DNA of 64,000 nt. Origin: Antrihabitans stalactiti. GTDB taxonomy: Bacteria; Actinomycetota; Actinomycetes; Mycobacteriales; Mycobacteriaceae. Numbering within the stretch: the first letter of the stretch is position 1; every line of letters starts with the position of its first letter. The notes beneath the pieces were generated by a model, which did not search any database, was not told the DNA's origin, and worked only from the letters and a program-made list of their open reading frames with translations. The DNA lies in the NCBI RefSeq assembly GCF_012932915.1, contig NZ_VCQU01000003.1, positions 1 through 64,000 of the forward strand. Direction: 5' to 3'. The position numbers and the translations under genes were made by a program. Positions 1-9,393 of this stretch are shown here, piece by piece.

Positions 1-63
1 ATCGGCCACCTGATGCTCGATCCGACCAAGCGATACCAAGGCCAACTCCACCTCGCGGCCTAG
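1..63 (+). CDS. C-terminal end of an unidentified protein (cut by window edge)
   Basis: An open frame enters from the left edge and stops at TAG 61-63, giving 20 residues that end LHLAA. The fragment is too short to identify a family. It is called because it reads open to the edge and is followed by a decayed copy of the palindrome that marks gene 3' ends elsewhere in this window. It may be a chance frame. Confidence 0.3.
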   Translation: MGHLMLDPTKRYQGQLHLAA

Positions 64-74
64 AATGTGTCCCG

Positions 75-113
75 CATGTATGTAGACATATCTGTGCCAC
101 ATGTATGTAGACA
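75..113. promoter_or_regulatory. Two direct 14-bp repeats upstream of the FadR-type regulator, possible operator
   Basis: CATGTATGTAGACA occurs at 75-88 and again, identically, at 100-113, 25 bp from start to start. Each copy contains the short palindrome-like core TGTAGACA. They lie about 100 bp upstream of the GntR/FadR gene at 210. GntR regulators often bind TGT...ACA-type half sites near their own promoters, so autoregulation is a reasonable inference but is not shown here. Confidence 0.4.
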
Positions 114-126
114 GCACAGAGTCTCT

Positions 127-148
127 GGACTCCTAAAAGACTCACAAG
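127..148. repeat. Decayed half copy of the GTGAGTCTTTT palindrome
   Basis: Bases 127-148 reproduce the right arm of the palindrome seen complete at 10230-10281, with one change (CACAAG for CACGAG). The left arm is not recognisable beyond a few bases (AGAGTC at 118). It looks like a truncated relic downstream of the gene that ends at 63. Confidence 0.6.
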
Positions 149-209
149 CTAGTTGAAATCACTGGTCTGACCACTTGACGTCTGGCCATCTAGGTCGCAC
201 ACTCGATGC

Positions 210-932
210 ATGGCGCTACAACCGGTAAATCGACGATCCGTCCCCGAGGATGTGTTCGAGCAGATCCTTGCCGACGTGATCAGCGGCGAGTTGATCCCCG
301 GCGAATCGCTGCCCAGCGAGCGTCGACTCGCGGAGGTGCTCGGTGTCTCGCGGCCCGCAGTACGAGAGGCGCTCAAGCGTGTGGCTGCGGCCGGCTTGGT
401 CGAGGTGCGGCAAGGCGATTCGACGACGGTCCGCGACTACCGACGGACCGCGGGCCTGGACCTTCTCCCCCGCCTCCTGCTCCGAGATGGCGAGCTGGAC
501 GTAACGGTGGCTCGGAGCATCCTCGAGACCCGGCTGCACAACGGACCCAAGGTGGCGGAGCTGGCCGCACAGCGCGGCGGCGCGAAACTTGCCGTGCTGC
601 TGAATGATTCGATCGAGTCACTCGAAGCCGAGACCGACCCCGTCGAGCGCCAGCGTTACGCGCTCACGTTTTGGGATCACATCGTCGACGGCGCCGATTC
701 GATCGCGTTCCGGCTGATGTACAACACACTGCGCTCCGCCTACGAACCTGCATTGAGCGCATTGGCCACGGTCATGGCGGCGGAAGTCGGCAGGCCGGAC
801 GCGTATCGCACCCTCGCCGACGCCATCGTCGCGGGCGACCCCGCCGCCGCCACGCAGGCCGCACAGCAACTTCTCGAACCCGCCACCTCGGCATTGTTGA
901 CCGCTATCGACAGTTTGGAGGCTCAAAGATGA
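210..932 (+). CDS. GntR-family transcriptional regulator, FadR subfamily
   Basis: A DNA-binding regulator of 240 residues. Residues about 9-75 form a GntR winged helix ([18 protein letters not shown], then [20 protein letters not shown]), and the remainder is an all-helical FCD-type ligand domain, as in FadR proteins that sense fatty acyl-CoA or small organic acids. Its TGA overlaps the ATG of the hydroxylase gene at 929 (ATGA), so the two are translationally coupled and it probably controls that enzyme. The ligand cannot be inferred. Two 14-bp direct repeats upstream (75-113) are candidate operators. Confidence 0.9.
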   Translation: MALQPVNRRSVPEDVFEQILADVISGELIPGESLPSERRLAEVLGVSRPAVREALKRVAAAGLVEVRQGDSTTVRDYRRTAGLDLLPRLLLRDGELDVTVARSILETRLHNGPKVAELAAQRGGAKLAVLLNDSIESLEAETDPVERQRYALTFWDHIVDGADSIAFRLMYNTLRSAYEPALSALATVMAAEVGRPDAYRTLADAIVAGDPAAATQAAQQLLEPATSALLTAIDSLEAQR

Positions 933-1594
933 GCGCACCCACCACCCGACGGATCAGAAAATCCTTCACCCTCGCGGACGCGGGGCGAGAGTTCTGGCGC
1001 CACCCATCGCCCTGGATGATCAGCGCAACGTTGGTCGCAGCCTTGACCGCTCGAATCATCGTGGGCGACTGGCAGTACACCGACGCGATCGTTCCGCTGG
1101 TCATGCTGGCCGTCTTCCCGTTCTTCGAATGGGTTGTGCACGTGACGATCCTGCACGCAAAGCCGCTGCATCTCGGCAAACTGACGCTCGATTCGCGCCT
1201 TGCGAAAGACCATCGAGCACACCACGTCGACCCGAGAAAGATCCCGCTGATCTTCATCCCCTGGAAAGCGCTGCTCTGGATCCTGCCGCTGGCCGTGGCG
1301 ATCTCCGTCTTCGCATTCCCGCGCATCGGGCTCGGCTTGACCTACCTGACGTTCATCGGCGTTCTCGGCATCATCTACGAGTGGAGCCACTACCTGATCC
1401 ACAGCGATTACAAGCCGAAAACCCGCGTGTATCGGGCGATCTGGCGCGACCATCGGCTGCATCACTACAAGAACGAGCACTACTGGTTCACGGTGACGAC
1501 GTCCGGCACTGCCGATCGTGTACTCGGAACGTTCCCCAAGGCAGAGGACGTACCGTCCTCCCCCACGGCGAAAAACCTGCACGCCGCAAGTTGA
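929..1594 (+). CDS. Fatty acid hydroxylase / sterol desaturase superfamily membrane protein
   Basis: A 221-residue membrane protein with the histidine clusters of the di-iron fatty acid hydroxylase superfamily: HVTILH near residue 70, DHRAHH near 93, HYLIH near 155 and DHRLHH near 175. The family oxidises or desaturates lipid chains using two irons held by these histidines. Hydrophobic stretches lie before and between the clusters. The start at 929 is chosen because its ATG overlaps the stop of the regulator; an in-frame extension further upstream runs through that gene and is unlikely. It is convergent with the TetR gene, whose stop is 2 bp away. The lipid substrate is unknown. Confidence 0.85.
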   Translation: MSAPTTRRIRKSFTLADAGREFWRHPSPWMISATLVAALTARIIVGDWQYTDAIVPLVMLAVFPFFEWVVHVTILHAKPLHLGKLTLDSRLAKDHRAHHVDPRKIPLIFIPWKALLWILPLAVAISVFAFPRIGLGLTYLTFIGVLGIIYEWSHYLIHSDYKPKTRVYRAIWRDHRLHHYKNEHYWFTVTTSGTADRVLGTFPKAEDVPSSPTAKNLHAAS

Positions 1595-1595
1595 T

Positions 1596-2270
1596 TCACG
1601 ATCCAGTGGCGCCGAAAAGAGCGATCGTGGCGCTGTAGAACAGGGGCTCGAGGTCCAGAAGGGCCTCGGGCCCGCTGTGTTGCAGGCAGTAGCGAACGCG
1701 TTCGTCGATCCCGCCGACCATGAAGTCGAAGACCTCGTCGGGTGGCATACCCGGCACGTCGCCCGCCGCGACCGCCAATTCGCACACCGCGCGCATTCGA
1801 GCGGCGAACACAGAAAGCATCCTGCTGCGGGCAGCCACGAGAGGCGGACCCGCCGCGATCGTCTCGATATGGAGCGCGCTGGCGAAAGCGGGCTCGGCGG
1901 CAATGATTCGCAGGTACGACGTCAGCGACTGCCGAACCAGATCGCGCCATCCGAGACGGGTATCCGACCGCAGTGCAGAACTCAGCTGAGCATCGACGAA
2001 GTCCACGCACACTTCGAACGCGGCGATGAAGCACGCGTCTTTGCTGGGAAAGAGCTCGTAGAAGGTTCGCCGAGATACCTTGGCCCGCTTGACGATATCG
2101 GCGACCGTCGTCGCGTGGTACCCGTTTTCCGCGACCGTCTGCAGCGCTGCGACTCCGATGCGCCACCGCTGCGATCCGGCGACTTCCTCGCGCGTGAGCC
2201 GGTGCGGTCCGCGGGGTAGGCGAGCTTCGTCGACCGGGAGGACCACGCTTATCACCGCCGCTCCGCACAA
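1596..2270 (-). CDS. TetR-family transcriptional regulator
   Basis: A 224-residue regulator with a TetR helix-turn-helix at about residues 35-80 (TVAENGYHATTVADIVKRAK, then VSRRTFYELFPSKDACF) and a divergent helical ligand-binding C-terminal part. It is transcribed away from the secreted hydrolase at 2497 across a 226-bp intergenic region that holds an imperfect inverted repeat (2381-2411), the usual arrangement for a TetR protein controlling its divergent neighbour. The inducer is unknown. Confidence 0.9.
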   Translation of the reverse strand: MCGAAVISVVLPVDEARLPRGPHRLTREEVAGSQRWRIGVAALQTVAENGYHATTVADIVKRAKVSRRTFYELFPSKDACFIAAFEVCVDFVDAQLSSALRSDTRLGWRDLVRQSLTSYLRIIAAEPAFASALHIETIAAGPPLVAARSRMLSVFAARMRAVCELAVAAGDVPGMPPDEVFDFMVGGIDERVRYCLQHSGPEALLDLEPLFYSATIALFGATGS

Positions 2271-2380
2271 ATAGGTGAAACGTCAACCGTACCTCTGAGC
2301 ACTGCCCGATCGGCTGAATGCGACTGTTGTCATCACCAGTGAGAAACGCTACAGTTCCCAGCTGATAGTGGGGTACGCGA

Positions 2381-2411
2381 TTGTTTCTGTCACTCACGCA
2401 CACAGATACAA
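2381..2411. promoter_or_regulatory. Inverted repeat, candidate TetR operator
   Basis: TTGTTTCTGT (2381-2390) and ACAGATACAA (2402-2411) pair at nine of ten positions across an 11-bp spacer. The repeat lies in the divergent region between the TetR gene and the secreted hydrolase gene, about 85 bp before the latter's start. Its role as an operator is inferred from position and symmetry. Confidence 0.4.
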
Positions 2412-2496
2412 ACGCTGGCGGGTCATGGGGTCGATCTGCCTCCCGATCGACTGGCGCGCACTAGTCTGATCACGAATTGACAAAGGAGTCGGGTAA

Positions 2497-4518
2497 ATGG
2501 GCGTTCTCAGGCGTGCCTTTTCAGTGCTCGTGTCGACGGTCGTAATCTCGGGACTCGTGGTGCCTATGGCATCGGCGACTCCCGATGGGGGCGCTCAGGG
2601 TGCGCAATGGACTGCGACTGCCGACGGCCCCGCTGCCTATCCAGGTCAGGTCCACATCGACTGGGACGTTCCGATCACGATGAGCGACGGCACCGTGCTC
2701 AAGGCCAACGTCTATCGACCGGTCGACGCGGCGGGTCGGATCGTCGAGACGCCAACGCCGACCATCGTTACCATGACGCCGTATACGAAGCTGGTCTCGA
2801 TGATCGGCGAGTCGGCAATGTCGGTGCCGGTTCTTCCCGAGATTTTGAGTGGCTTCCTCCGCGATTTCGACCTGTCCGGCATTGGACTCGGCGGACTTAC
2901 CGAGCTGACGAAAACCGTGCCCGGCGGCATCGTGAGAGCGTTCTCCGTCGACCGGAAATTGGTTCAGAGCGGCTACACCTACGTCGTCGCCGATGTCCGG
3001 GGAACTGGCTTCTCCCAAGGGGTTTGGGACGTATTTCAAGAACGCGAAAAGCAGGACACAGTCGAAGTAATCGACTGGGCGAGCAAGCAGCCGTGGTCCA
3101 CAGGCGACATCGGCATGACCGGAATTTCGTACTCGGCGATCAATCAGGTGTACGCCGCCGAAAAGCGGCCGGAGGCGCTCAAGGCGATCGTCCCGGTCGA
3201 ACCCGGCAACGACCTCCTGCGCGACGTCGTCGCGACGGGCGGTGCGCTCGGCTTCGGTTTCATTCCGCCGTGGTTGATCGGGGTCAATGCCCTGAAGTTG
3301 GTCCCCGATTTGCAATCCCTCTTTACCGGGACCTTCGACTGGAGATGGTTGGCAGACCGAGTCCAGAACCCAGCCGTGTTCGTCGATTACATCATCGCGG
3401 CGCTTGCCACGATGAGCGTCGCGGAGGTTCCCGACAATCTGAAGACCTTCCTCGATGCGGATAGCCCCCTTCGCGAAGGTCTGCGCGGCAATCCCGATCG
3501 AGTGCAGATCCCGACTATGGTCGTCGGCGGTTGGCACGACATCTTCGCCTACTCCGAACCGCGCATCTACAACGCGATTCCGCTACCCCCCGGCCAAAAG
3601 CAACTGATCATGGGCGACGGCTACCACGGAACGCCGGCCAGCGACTTCGGACGAGCCGGTTATCCCCCGCGGATCGACGTCCTCCAGCGCGCCTGGTTCG
3701 ACAAATGGCTGAAGGGCATCGATAACGGCATCGACGGCTACGGTCCGGTCACCCTCGCCCAACAAGGCGGAACATGGACGACGACGGACCAATTCCCCAG
3801 GGCTGGAATGGAATACCAGCGGATGTACCTGTCCGCAACAGCCAGTGGCACGACGAACAGCAGTCTCCACGATGGCAGCCTGACACCCGAGCCAGGTGGT
3901 CTGGCGACGTTGACAGTCGGCCCTGGCGTGATGAGTCTGTGCTCGCGCGACAACGCGCAGATCACCGCGGGCGTCGGCGCGATTCTGGATATCTGCGCGA
4001 AAGATGCACGCGCCCACGAGTTGAACGGGCTGACGTTCACCAGCGCTCCGGTGTCGGAGCCGACTCTGCTGTCCGGTCCGGTCAATCTGCACCTCAACAC
4101 AATGCTGGACACAACGGACGGCTACTGGACCGCCACAGTGAACGACGTTGCCCCAGATGGTCGTTCGACGGTGTGGACGTCCGGGCAACTGATGGCATCG
4201 TTGCGTGCTGTCGACGAGGAGCGGGCGACGCGATCGGCAAACGGTGATTACACCGATCCGTACCCGATCCTCTCACTTGCAACTCGTCAGGCCATCGTGC
4301 CCGGCGTTCCGACGACGCTCGACCTCGGTCTGATGGCGACCGACGGAGTGCTGCAGCCGGGTCACCGACTCCGAATCGATGTGTTCGCCAGCAACTTCCC
4401 GCGCGGCTTACCGCTTCGGCCGCTTCTGAACGAGTCGGGACTCGCGCAGCAGCACATCGTCATCGACCCCTCCAGCCCGAGCTTCGTCAACGTTCCCCTC
4501 AGCCGACCGATCCAGTAG
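2497..4518 (+). CDS. Secreted CocE/NonD-family hydrolase (X-Pro dipeptidyl-peptidase S15 type)
   Basis: A 673-residue alpha/beta hydrolase with an N-terminal signal peptide (FSVLVSTVVISGLVVPMASA), so exported. The S15/CocE core begins near residue 50 (IDWDVPITMSDGTVLKANVYRP). The nucleophile elbow is GISYS near residue 210; GWHDIF near 348 and GYHG near 374 are the likely Asp and His regions. The C-terminal third matches the beta-sandwich domain of CocE/NonD proteins. The family cleaves acyl or peptidyl esters and amides; the substrate here is unknown. A purine-rich AAAGGAG precedes the ATG. Its last 111 bp overlap the convergent gene at 4408-5427. Confidence 0.85.
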   Translation: MGVLRRAFSVLVSTVVISGLVVPMASATPDGGAQGAQWTATADGPAAYPGQVHIDWDVPITMSDGTVLKANVYRPVDAAGRIVETPTPTIVTMTPYTKLVSMIGESAMSVPVLPEILSGFLRDFDLSGIGLGGLTELTKTVPGGIVRAFSVDRKLVQSGYTYVVADVRGTGFSQGVWDVFQEREKQDTVEVIDWASKQPWSTGDIGMTGISYSAINQVYAAEKRPEALKAIVPVEPGNDLLRDVVATGGALGFGFIPPWLIGVNALKLVPDLQSLFTGTFDWRWLADRVQNPAVFVDYIIAALATMSVAEVPDNLKTFLDADSPLREGLRGNPDRVQIPTMVVGGWHDIFAYSEPRIYNAIPLPPGQKQLIMGDGYHGTPASDFGRAGYPPRIDVLQRAWFDKWLKGIDNGIDGYGPVTLAQQGGTWTTTDQFPRAGMEYQRMYLSATASGTTNSSLHDGSLTPEPGGLATLTVGPGVMSLCSRDNAQITAGVGAILDICAKDARAHELNGLTFTSAPVSEPTLLSGPVNLHLNTMLDTTDGYWTATVNDVAPDGRSTVWTSGQLMASLRAVDEERATRSANGDYTDPYPILSLATRQAIVPGVPTTLDLGLMATDGVLQPGHRLRIDVFASNFPRGLPLRPLLNESGLAQQHIVIDPSSPSFVNVPLSRPIQ

Positions 4519-5427
4519 CTCGTCGAGGATGTCCATGGCGACGTCCAATGTGGGTTTGAGTCGGTCGTAGACTTCGTAATCGGCTGTCGCGTCAGCGAAC
4601 CCGTGGCGGGCGAGATCCTCGAGGATGCGCGTCTGCGCGTCTGCCGAATCGGGATCTGCGTCGTTGAACATCAAGGCGATGTACAGCGCCGCAGCGGAAC
4701 GCAGCTCGTCCACCTTCTCCTCGATGTCGGCGGTGTGGTGCGGCCACTCGTCGGCGTGGGGTGCCAGCACGAAGCGTCCTGCGTCCATTTCGACTAGACC
4801 GTGTTCGATCGCCAAACGCCAAAGTCTGTCGTCCGTGATCGGGCTGCCGCTCAATTCGTCGAGGCCACGTCCTTCGCCGACCCAGCGCAGCAAATCCTGG
4901 AGCTGCGCCGTCATGGGAAGGGCGAGCAGGGCTTCGACCTCGTCCTCCGGCTCCACGTGGGGCGCCTCGGACTCATTTACGAGTTCCATGATCATCGAGG
5001 TCGCTTCCGTGTAATCGTCCTCGGAACCCGTCCAGCGATCGGTGTCGAACAGGAAATTCATGAACATCCCGACCGGAAGCAACACTGCATCAACGAGATC
5101 CGCGGCGGCGTCAGGATCCTCGGGCACCGGAATCGTGTCCAGCAGATGGTCGAGGGCGTGCGCATCGATGCGGGTCAGCTGAAAGTCCGAGCACTCGTCG
5201 AGCATCGCGGTGACGCCGGCCCACGCAGTCTCGACGATCGACTCGATCTCGGCGTCGCTCGACGCCAGTTCCTCGTCGACAAGCCAACGACCGAACGGGT
5301 GCTCGAGCGCATTCAAGGCGGCGTCGAGGCGCGCCATGCTTGTCGGTCCCCGAGCCACCAGGCGTTTGGCTCGCCGTGATCGCGGCGCGTTTGATTTCGC
5401 TTTAGGTGTGCGCTTCTTCTTACTCAT
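4408..5427 (-). CDS. Conserved protein of unknown function, last gene of the acyltransferase operon
   Basis: Not recognised beyond being an acidic, helical, probably cytosolic protein of 339 residues. The N-terminus is very basic (MSKKKRTPKAKSNAPRSRRAKR) and the rest rich in Asp and Glu. The start at 5427 is chosen because its ATG overlaps the stop of the upstream acyltransferase (ATGA); an in-frame extension to 5535 would run through that gene. The 3' end runs 111 bp into the end of the convergent hydrolase gene. It is the third gene of a tightly packed minus-strand operon with two acyltransferases, which hints at an envelope-lipid context only. Confidence 0.7.
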   Translation of the reverse strand: MSKKKRTPKAKSNAPRSRRAKRLVARGPTSMARLDAALNALEHPFGRWLVDEELASSDAEIESIVETAWAGVTAMLDECSDFQLTRIDAHALDHLLDTIPVPEDPDAAADLVDAVLLPVGMFMNFLFDTDRWTGSEDDYTEATSMIMELVNESEAPHVEPEDEVEALLALPMTAQLQDLLRWVGEGRGLDELSGSPITDDRLWRLAIEHGLVEMDAGRFVLAPHADEWPHHTADIEEKVDELRSAAALYIALMFNDADPDSADAQTRILEDLARHGFADATADYEVYDRLKPTLDVAMDILDELLDRSAEGNVDEARAGGVDDDVLLRESRLVQKRPKR

Positions 5428-6179
5428 GCCTTGCGCCGTTGCGCTTTGGCGCGACGAGCTGCGAACTCGGCTTCTTCGAGTTCGTGCGCTTTCTCCAGGG
5501 TCGGGGCACTGCCGCCGAGCCGAACGGGAACCCACGGCTCCCCTGCGGGCGCCGGGTAGTCCTGCTGAGCGCGGGCCAAGAGACCGTCCATTGCGGTCCG
5601 CAACGTGGCAGTCAGTCCGTCGACCGGCTCAAGCGGCGAAATCGGTTCGCCGATTTCGATGTTGATCGGGAACTTGTGCCGGCCGAGCTGTTTCGGAAAC
5701 CCCTTCGTCCACACGCGGTGGGCACCCCAGATGACGACGGGCACGATCGGAACGTTCGCATCTATCGCCATCCGCGCCGCCCCGGACTTGAATTCCTTCA
5801 ACTCGAAGCTGCGGCTGATCGTCGCCTCGGGATAGACGACGACCAACTCGCCCGCGCGCAGCGCCACGACGGCTGCGTCGTACGCGGCATGGCCCGCCGA
5901 CCGGTCCACGGGAATTGCCTTGCAGTGCTTCATCAGAAACGCGACGATCCGATTCTGTTGCAGCTCCGCTTTCATCATGTACCGGACGTTGCGACCGCGA
6001 TTGCGGCCGACCAGCCCGACCTCGACGAAATCGAGGTAGGCGGTGTGATTCGCGGCGATCACCGCGCCACCCCTTGTCGGGATGTTGTCCTGGCCTTCGA
6101 TCGTGATCCGGATGCCCTGTGCGTGCAGCACTGTGCGGGCGATCGCGTTCAGGGCGTCGTACACCAGCTCGCGGGCCAT
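5424..6179 (-). CDS. PlsC-type lysophospholipid acyltransferase (copy 2 of a tandem pair)
   Basis: A 251-residue 1-acyl-glycerol-3-phosphate acyltransferase-type enzyme. It has the NHTAYLD motif (HX4D) near residue 44 and the YPEAT block near 117, which bind and position the acyl acceptor. It is closely related to the gene immediately upstream (6183-6932): blocks such as EFKSGAARMAI and VWTKG are shared. Only 3 bp separate the two, and this stop overlaps the next start, so all three genes form one operon. It corresponds to the Rv3814c-Rv3816c acyltransferase cluster. The exact acyl donor and acceptor are unknown. Confidence 0.88.
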   Translation of the reverse strand: MARELVYDALNAIARTVLHAQGIRITIEGQDNIPTRGGAVIAANHTAYLDFVEVGLVGRNRGRNVRYMMKAELQQNRIVAFLMKHCKAIPVDRSAGHAAYDAAVVALRAGELVVVYPEATISRSFELKEFKSGAARMAIDANVPIVPVVIWGAHRVWTKGFPKQLGRHKFPINIEIGEPISPLEPVDGLTATLRTAMDGLLARAQQDYPAPAGEPWVPVRLGGSAPTLEKAHELEEAEFAARRAKAQRRKA

Positions 6180-6182
6180 CGG

Positions 6183-6932
6183 TTACTCCGACTGCGCCTT
6201 ACGGGCGGCGACTCTGGCCTCGGCTTCGGCGACGTCGAGTGCGGTCGCCTCCTCCAAAGTCGGCGCCCCACCGCCCAACCTGGCTGGCACCCAGTACGCG
6301 CCCGCCGGATGCTCGTAGTCCTTCTGGAGTTCGAGCAGCAACTCTTGCATTGTCTTTCGCAGAACCGCAGTTAGCTCGGGCGCCGGCTCGAAAGGTTCGA
6401 TCGGCTTGCCGACCGCGATAGAAATCGGCGTTTTCGTGCGGCCGAGCCGTTTCGGATGCCCCTTCGTCCACACTCGCTGCGCACCCCAGATCACGATCGG
6501 GACGATCGGGACCCCCGCCTCGATTGCCATCCGCGCCGCGCCGGACTTGAATTCCTTGATTTCGAAACTTCGGCTGATCGTCGCTTCCGGATACACCCCG
6601 ACAAGTTCACCGCGGCGCAACGCCTCGACGGCTTGGTGATACGAATCGGCGCCGGCGACGCGGTCGACCTCGATGTGCTTGAGGCCCCGCATGATCGGGC
6701 CCGTGATCTTGTTGTCGAAGACTTCTTTCTTCGCCATGAACCTGATGTAGCGCTTCGGCGTCCGAACCGGCAGACCCGCGTAGGTGAAGTCCATGTAACC
6801 GGTGTGATTCACCGCGATCACGGCCCCTCCGGTAGCGGGTACGTTCTCCGCGCCCCTAACCTTGAACTTCAAACCCTGGACGGCGAACACGGTCCGCGCG
6901 ACGCCGATGATGGTCTTATAGAGGGGATCCAC
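6183..6932 (-). CDS. PlsC-type lysophospholipid acyltransferase (copy 1 of a tandem pair)
   Basis: A 249-residue acyltransferase, first gene of the three-gene minus-strand operon. It carries the catalytic NHTGYMD motif near residue 42 and YPEAT near 115, followed by the EFKSGAARMAI block conserved with its downstream paralogue. It is predicted to acylate lysophospholipids or a related polar lipid at the cytoplasmic membrane. The pair probably arose by tandem duplication before the genus diverged, since three such paralogues stand together in M. tuberculosis. Confidence 0.88.
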   Translation of the reverse strand: MDPLYKTIIGVARTVFAVQGLKFKVRGAENVPATGGAVIAVNHTGYMDFTYAGLPVRTPKRYIRFMAKKEVFDNKITGPIMRGLKHIEVDRVAGADSYHQAVEALRRGELVGVYPEATISRSFEIKEFKSGAARMAIEAGVPIVPIVIWGAQRVWTKGHPKRLGRTKTPISIAVGKPIEPFEPAPELTAVLRKTMQELLLELQKDYEHPAGAYWVPARLGGGAPTLEEATALDVAEAEARVAARKAQSE

Positions 6933-7002
6933 AGTCGGCTAGCGTAGTCGGTGGGGGTTCGACGGGCACCAGATGTGGCTCGAACAAGAAAGGTTGCACT
7001 GC

Positions 7003-7815
7003 GTGTACCGACACCGGAGATCATTGGTCGCCTGCGTCGTCGGTGCGTTCGCGCTGCTCCCGACCGCATGCCTGCCCGACGACGGCACGGCCGGTTTGCC
7101 CGACACGACGACCCCGACGCCGCCTTCGAGCGCGACTGCAACGGTCACGACCCAGCCGGCAACCTCGGCCTCGGTCACCCAGACGAGCCACACCGTTTCG
7201 CCGATACCGATCGGCGCCGTGCCAGGCAATCCGGACGCCGTCACCGCACTATCTCCGTGGGCAGCCGATCTGCTCAACGCGGATATCACCGTCCTCGAGC
7301 AGAAGTGCTGGACTATGGCACCGCAGAACATCGACGAGATGTATGCCGATAAGGACGCCATCGCCGCCGCCCTTGCTACACCCGGCATCGACGGTCAGTT
7401 CGCAGTGATCTGGACCGGCCCGGTCGCGACCGTGTCGGTCAAGCGCAACGAGATCGCCTCAGGGTACGCATGCCCGCGCGTCTACCCGACCGGCTCGGAT
7501 GCGGCGTTCAACGACGCCGACGCGCGCCACGCGGTCCGGCGGTATCTGTCCAGATTCGTCGGCAAACCGGTCAATGCCGCCGACGTCGAAGACAAATATC
7601 GTCTCGTCTGCGCTGGATCGACGCTGGCGAACAACCCAGGCAGGCTCACCGGCACGACGGGTTTCGAGGATGCCGAGATCACCACATCGGGCAGCAGCGA
7701 CGGCTTCGCCACCGTGACCGCACCGGTGACGAACTCGTCGGGGATCACCGCGACGAAAGAGTTCTCACTCGCCATCGGACCCGACGGCTACTGCATCGCG
7801 GATATTTCCCCTTAG
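7003..7815 (+). CDS. Secreted lipoprotein of unknown function
   Basis: The GTG at 7003 is preferred over the ATG at 6973 because AGAAAGG lies about 10 bp before it and it gives a compact lipoprotein signal: VYRHRRSL, a hydrophobic stretch and the lipobox LPTAC. The mature 250-residue protein starts with a Pro/Thr/Ser-rich linker, then a globular domain with three cysteines (KCW, ACPRVYP, LVCAG) besides a C-terminal YCIAD. No catalytic motif was recognised. It is divergent from the acyltransferase operon and 48 bp upstream of the MBL-Rieske gene. Confidence 0.75.
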   Translation: MYRHRRSLVACVVGAFALLPTACLPDDGTAGLPDTTTPTPPSSATATVTTQPATSASVTQTSHTVSPIPIGAVPGNPDAVTALSPWAADLLNADITVLEQKCWTMAPQNIDEMYADKDAIAAALATPGIDGQFAVIWTGPVATVSVKRNEIASGYACPRVYPTGSDAAFNDADARHAVRRYLSRFVGKPVNAADVEDKYRLVCAGSTLANNPGRLTGTTGFEDAEITTSGSSDGFATVTAPVTNSSGITATKEFSLAIGPDGYCIADISP

Positions 7816-7863
7816 CGGTCCGGCTACCCTTGGAACCTGGATTTCTTCAGGAGGTAGGTCACT

Positions 7864-9393
7864 GTGCAGGTCACCAGCGTCGGACACGCGGGATTTCATA
7901 TCCAGACGAAGTCGGGATCGATCCTGTGCGACCCGTGGGTCAATCCTGCGTATTTCGCGTCGTGGTTCCCGTTTCCCGACAACACCCAGCTCGACTGGGA
8001 CGCGTTAGGCAACTGCGACTACCTCTACGTCTCCCACCTGCACAAAGATCACTTCGATCCGGAGAACCTCGCAAAGCACGTCAACAAGGACGCGACGGTG
8101 CTGCTGCCCGATTACCCGGTCCCGGACCTCAAGCGTGAACTGGAAGCGCTCGGCTTCACGAAGTTCTTCGAGACCGAAGACTCGGTGAAACATCGCGTGG
8201 GCGAACTCGACATCATGATCATCGCCCTGCGCGCTCCTGCAGACGGCCCGATCGGCGACTCGGGCCTCGTCGTCTCCGACGGTGAGACCACCTGTTTCAA
8301 CATGAACGACGCCCGTCCAGTCGACATGGACGTGCTGCACGATCAGTTCGGCCAGATCGACATTCACCTGCTGCAGTACTCGGGCGCCATTTGGTACCCG
8401 ATGGTCTACGACATCCCGAACCGCACGAAGTCGAACTTCGGCAAGCAGAAGCGCCAGCGCGGCATGGACCGCTGCCGTGCCTACATCGACCAGGTCGGCG
8501 CTACCTGGGTAGTGCCGTCTGCGGGTCCGCCGGTGTTCCTCGATCCGGAACTGCGCTACCTCAACGACGACCACGGCGACGAAGGCAACATCTTCCCGGA
8601 TCAGATCGTGTTCCTCGAGCAGATGCGGCTCCACGGCAACGACAAGGGGATCTTGATGATCCCCGGTTCGACGGCCGACCTGGCGGGCGGCGAGCTGACG
8701 CTGAAGCATCCGATCGACGATCCGATGTCGATCTTCGACAACAAGGCCGCCTACATCGAAGACATGGCGCAACGGATGGCGCCGGTCATTGCTGCCGAGA
8801 AAGCCTCGTGGGCGCCGGCCGACGGCGAGCCACTGCTCGGACCGCTGAAGGAACTCTTCGAGCCCCTGATGGCGCTGACCGACCAGATCTGTGACGGCAT
8901 CGGCTACCCGGTCGGGCTGGTGCTCGGCGACGAGACCGTCGTCCTGGACTTCCCTGCCCGCACGGTCCGGGCACCGGGTGAGAAGGACGGCAAGTACCGC
9001 TTCGGCTTCCGCATCGCGCCCGAGCTGGTCCGAACGGTTTTGCGTGACAACGAGCCCGACTGGGTCAACAGCATCTTTCTCTCGACCCGGTTCACGGCAT
9101 GGCGGGTCGGTGGCTACAACGAATTCCTCTACACGTTCTTCAAATGCCTGTCCGACGAGCGCATGGCCTACGCCGACGGCTGGTTCGCGGAAACGCACGA
9201 CGACACAGCGTCCACCGAACTCGACGGCTGGGAGGTCCAGCGACGGTGCCCGCACCTGAAGGCCGATCTCTCCAAGTTCGGCGTGATCGAGGGAAACACG
9301 CTGACCTGCAACCTGCACGGCTGGCAGTGGGACCTCGAATCAGGTCGCTGCAAGACGTCCAAGGGCCACGAACTGCGGTCCCGCAAGCTCTAG
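7864..9393 (+). CDS. Metallo-beta-lactamase-fold hydrolase fused to a Rieske [2Fe-2S] domain
   Basis: A 509-residue two-domain protein. The N-terminal part is an MBL fold with the metal motif HLHKDH near residue 59 and further conserved Asp/His segments. The C-terminal 50 residues are a Rieske-type cluster domain: CPH, 17 residues, then CNLH, supplying two Cys and two His ligands. It matches Rv3818 in size and position next to the acyltransferase cluster. The reaction is not known to me. The GTG start follows a strong AGGAGG (7849-7854). Confidence 0.88.
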   Translation: MQVTSVGHAGFHIQTKSGSILCDPWVNPAYFASWFPFPDNTQLDWDALGNCDYLYVSHLHKDHFDPENLAKHVNKDATVLLPDYPVPDLKRELEALGFTKFFETEDSVKHRVGELDIMIIALRAPADGPIGDSGLVVSDGETTCFNMNDARPVDMDVLHDQFGQIDIHLLQYSGAIWYPMVYDIPNRTKSNFGKQKRQRGMDRCRAYIDQVGATWVVPSAGPPVFLDPELRYLNDDHGDEGNIFPDQIVFLEQMRLHGNDKGILMIPGSTADLAGGELTLKHPIDDPMSIFDNKAAYIEDMAQRMAPVIAAEKASWAPADGEPLLGPLKELFEPLMALTDQICDGIGYPVGLVLGDETVVLDFPARTVRAPGEKDGKYRFGFRIAPELVRTVLRDNEPDWVNSIFLSTRFTAWRVGGYNEFLYTFFKCLSDERMAYADGWFAETHDDTASTELDGWEVQRRCPHLKADLSKFGVIEGNTLTCNLHGWQWDLESGRCKTSKGHELRSRKL

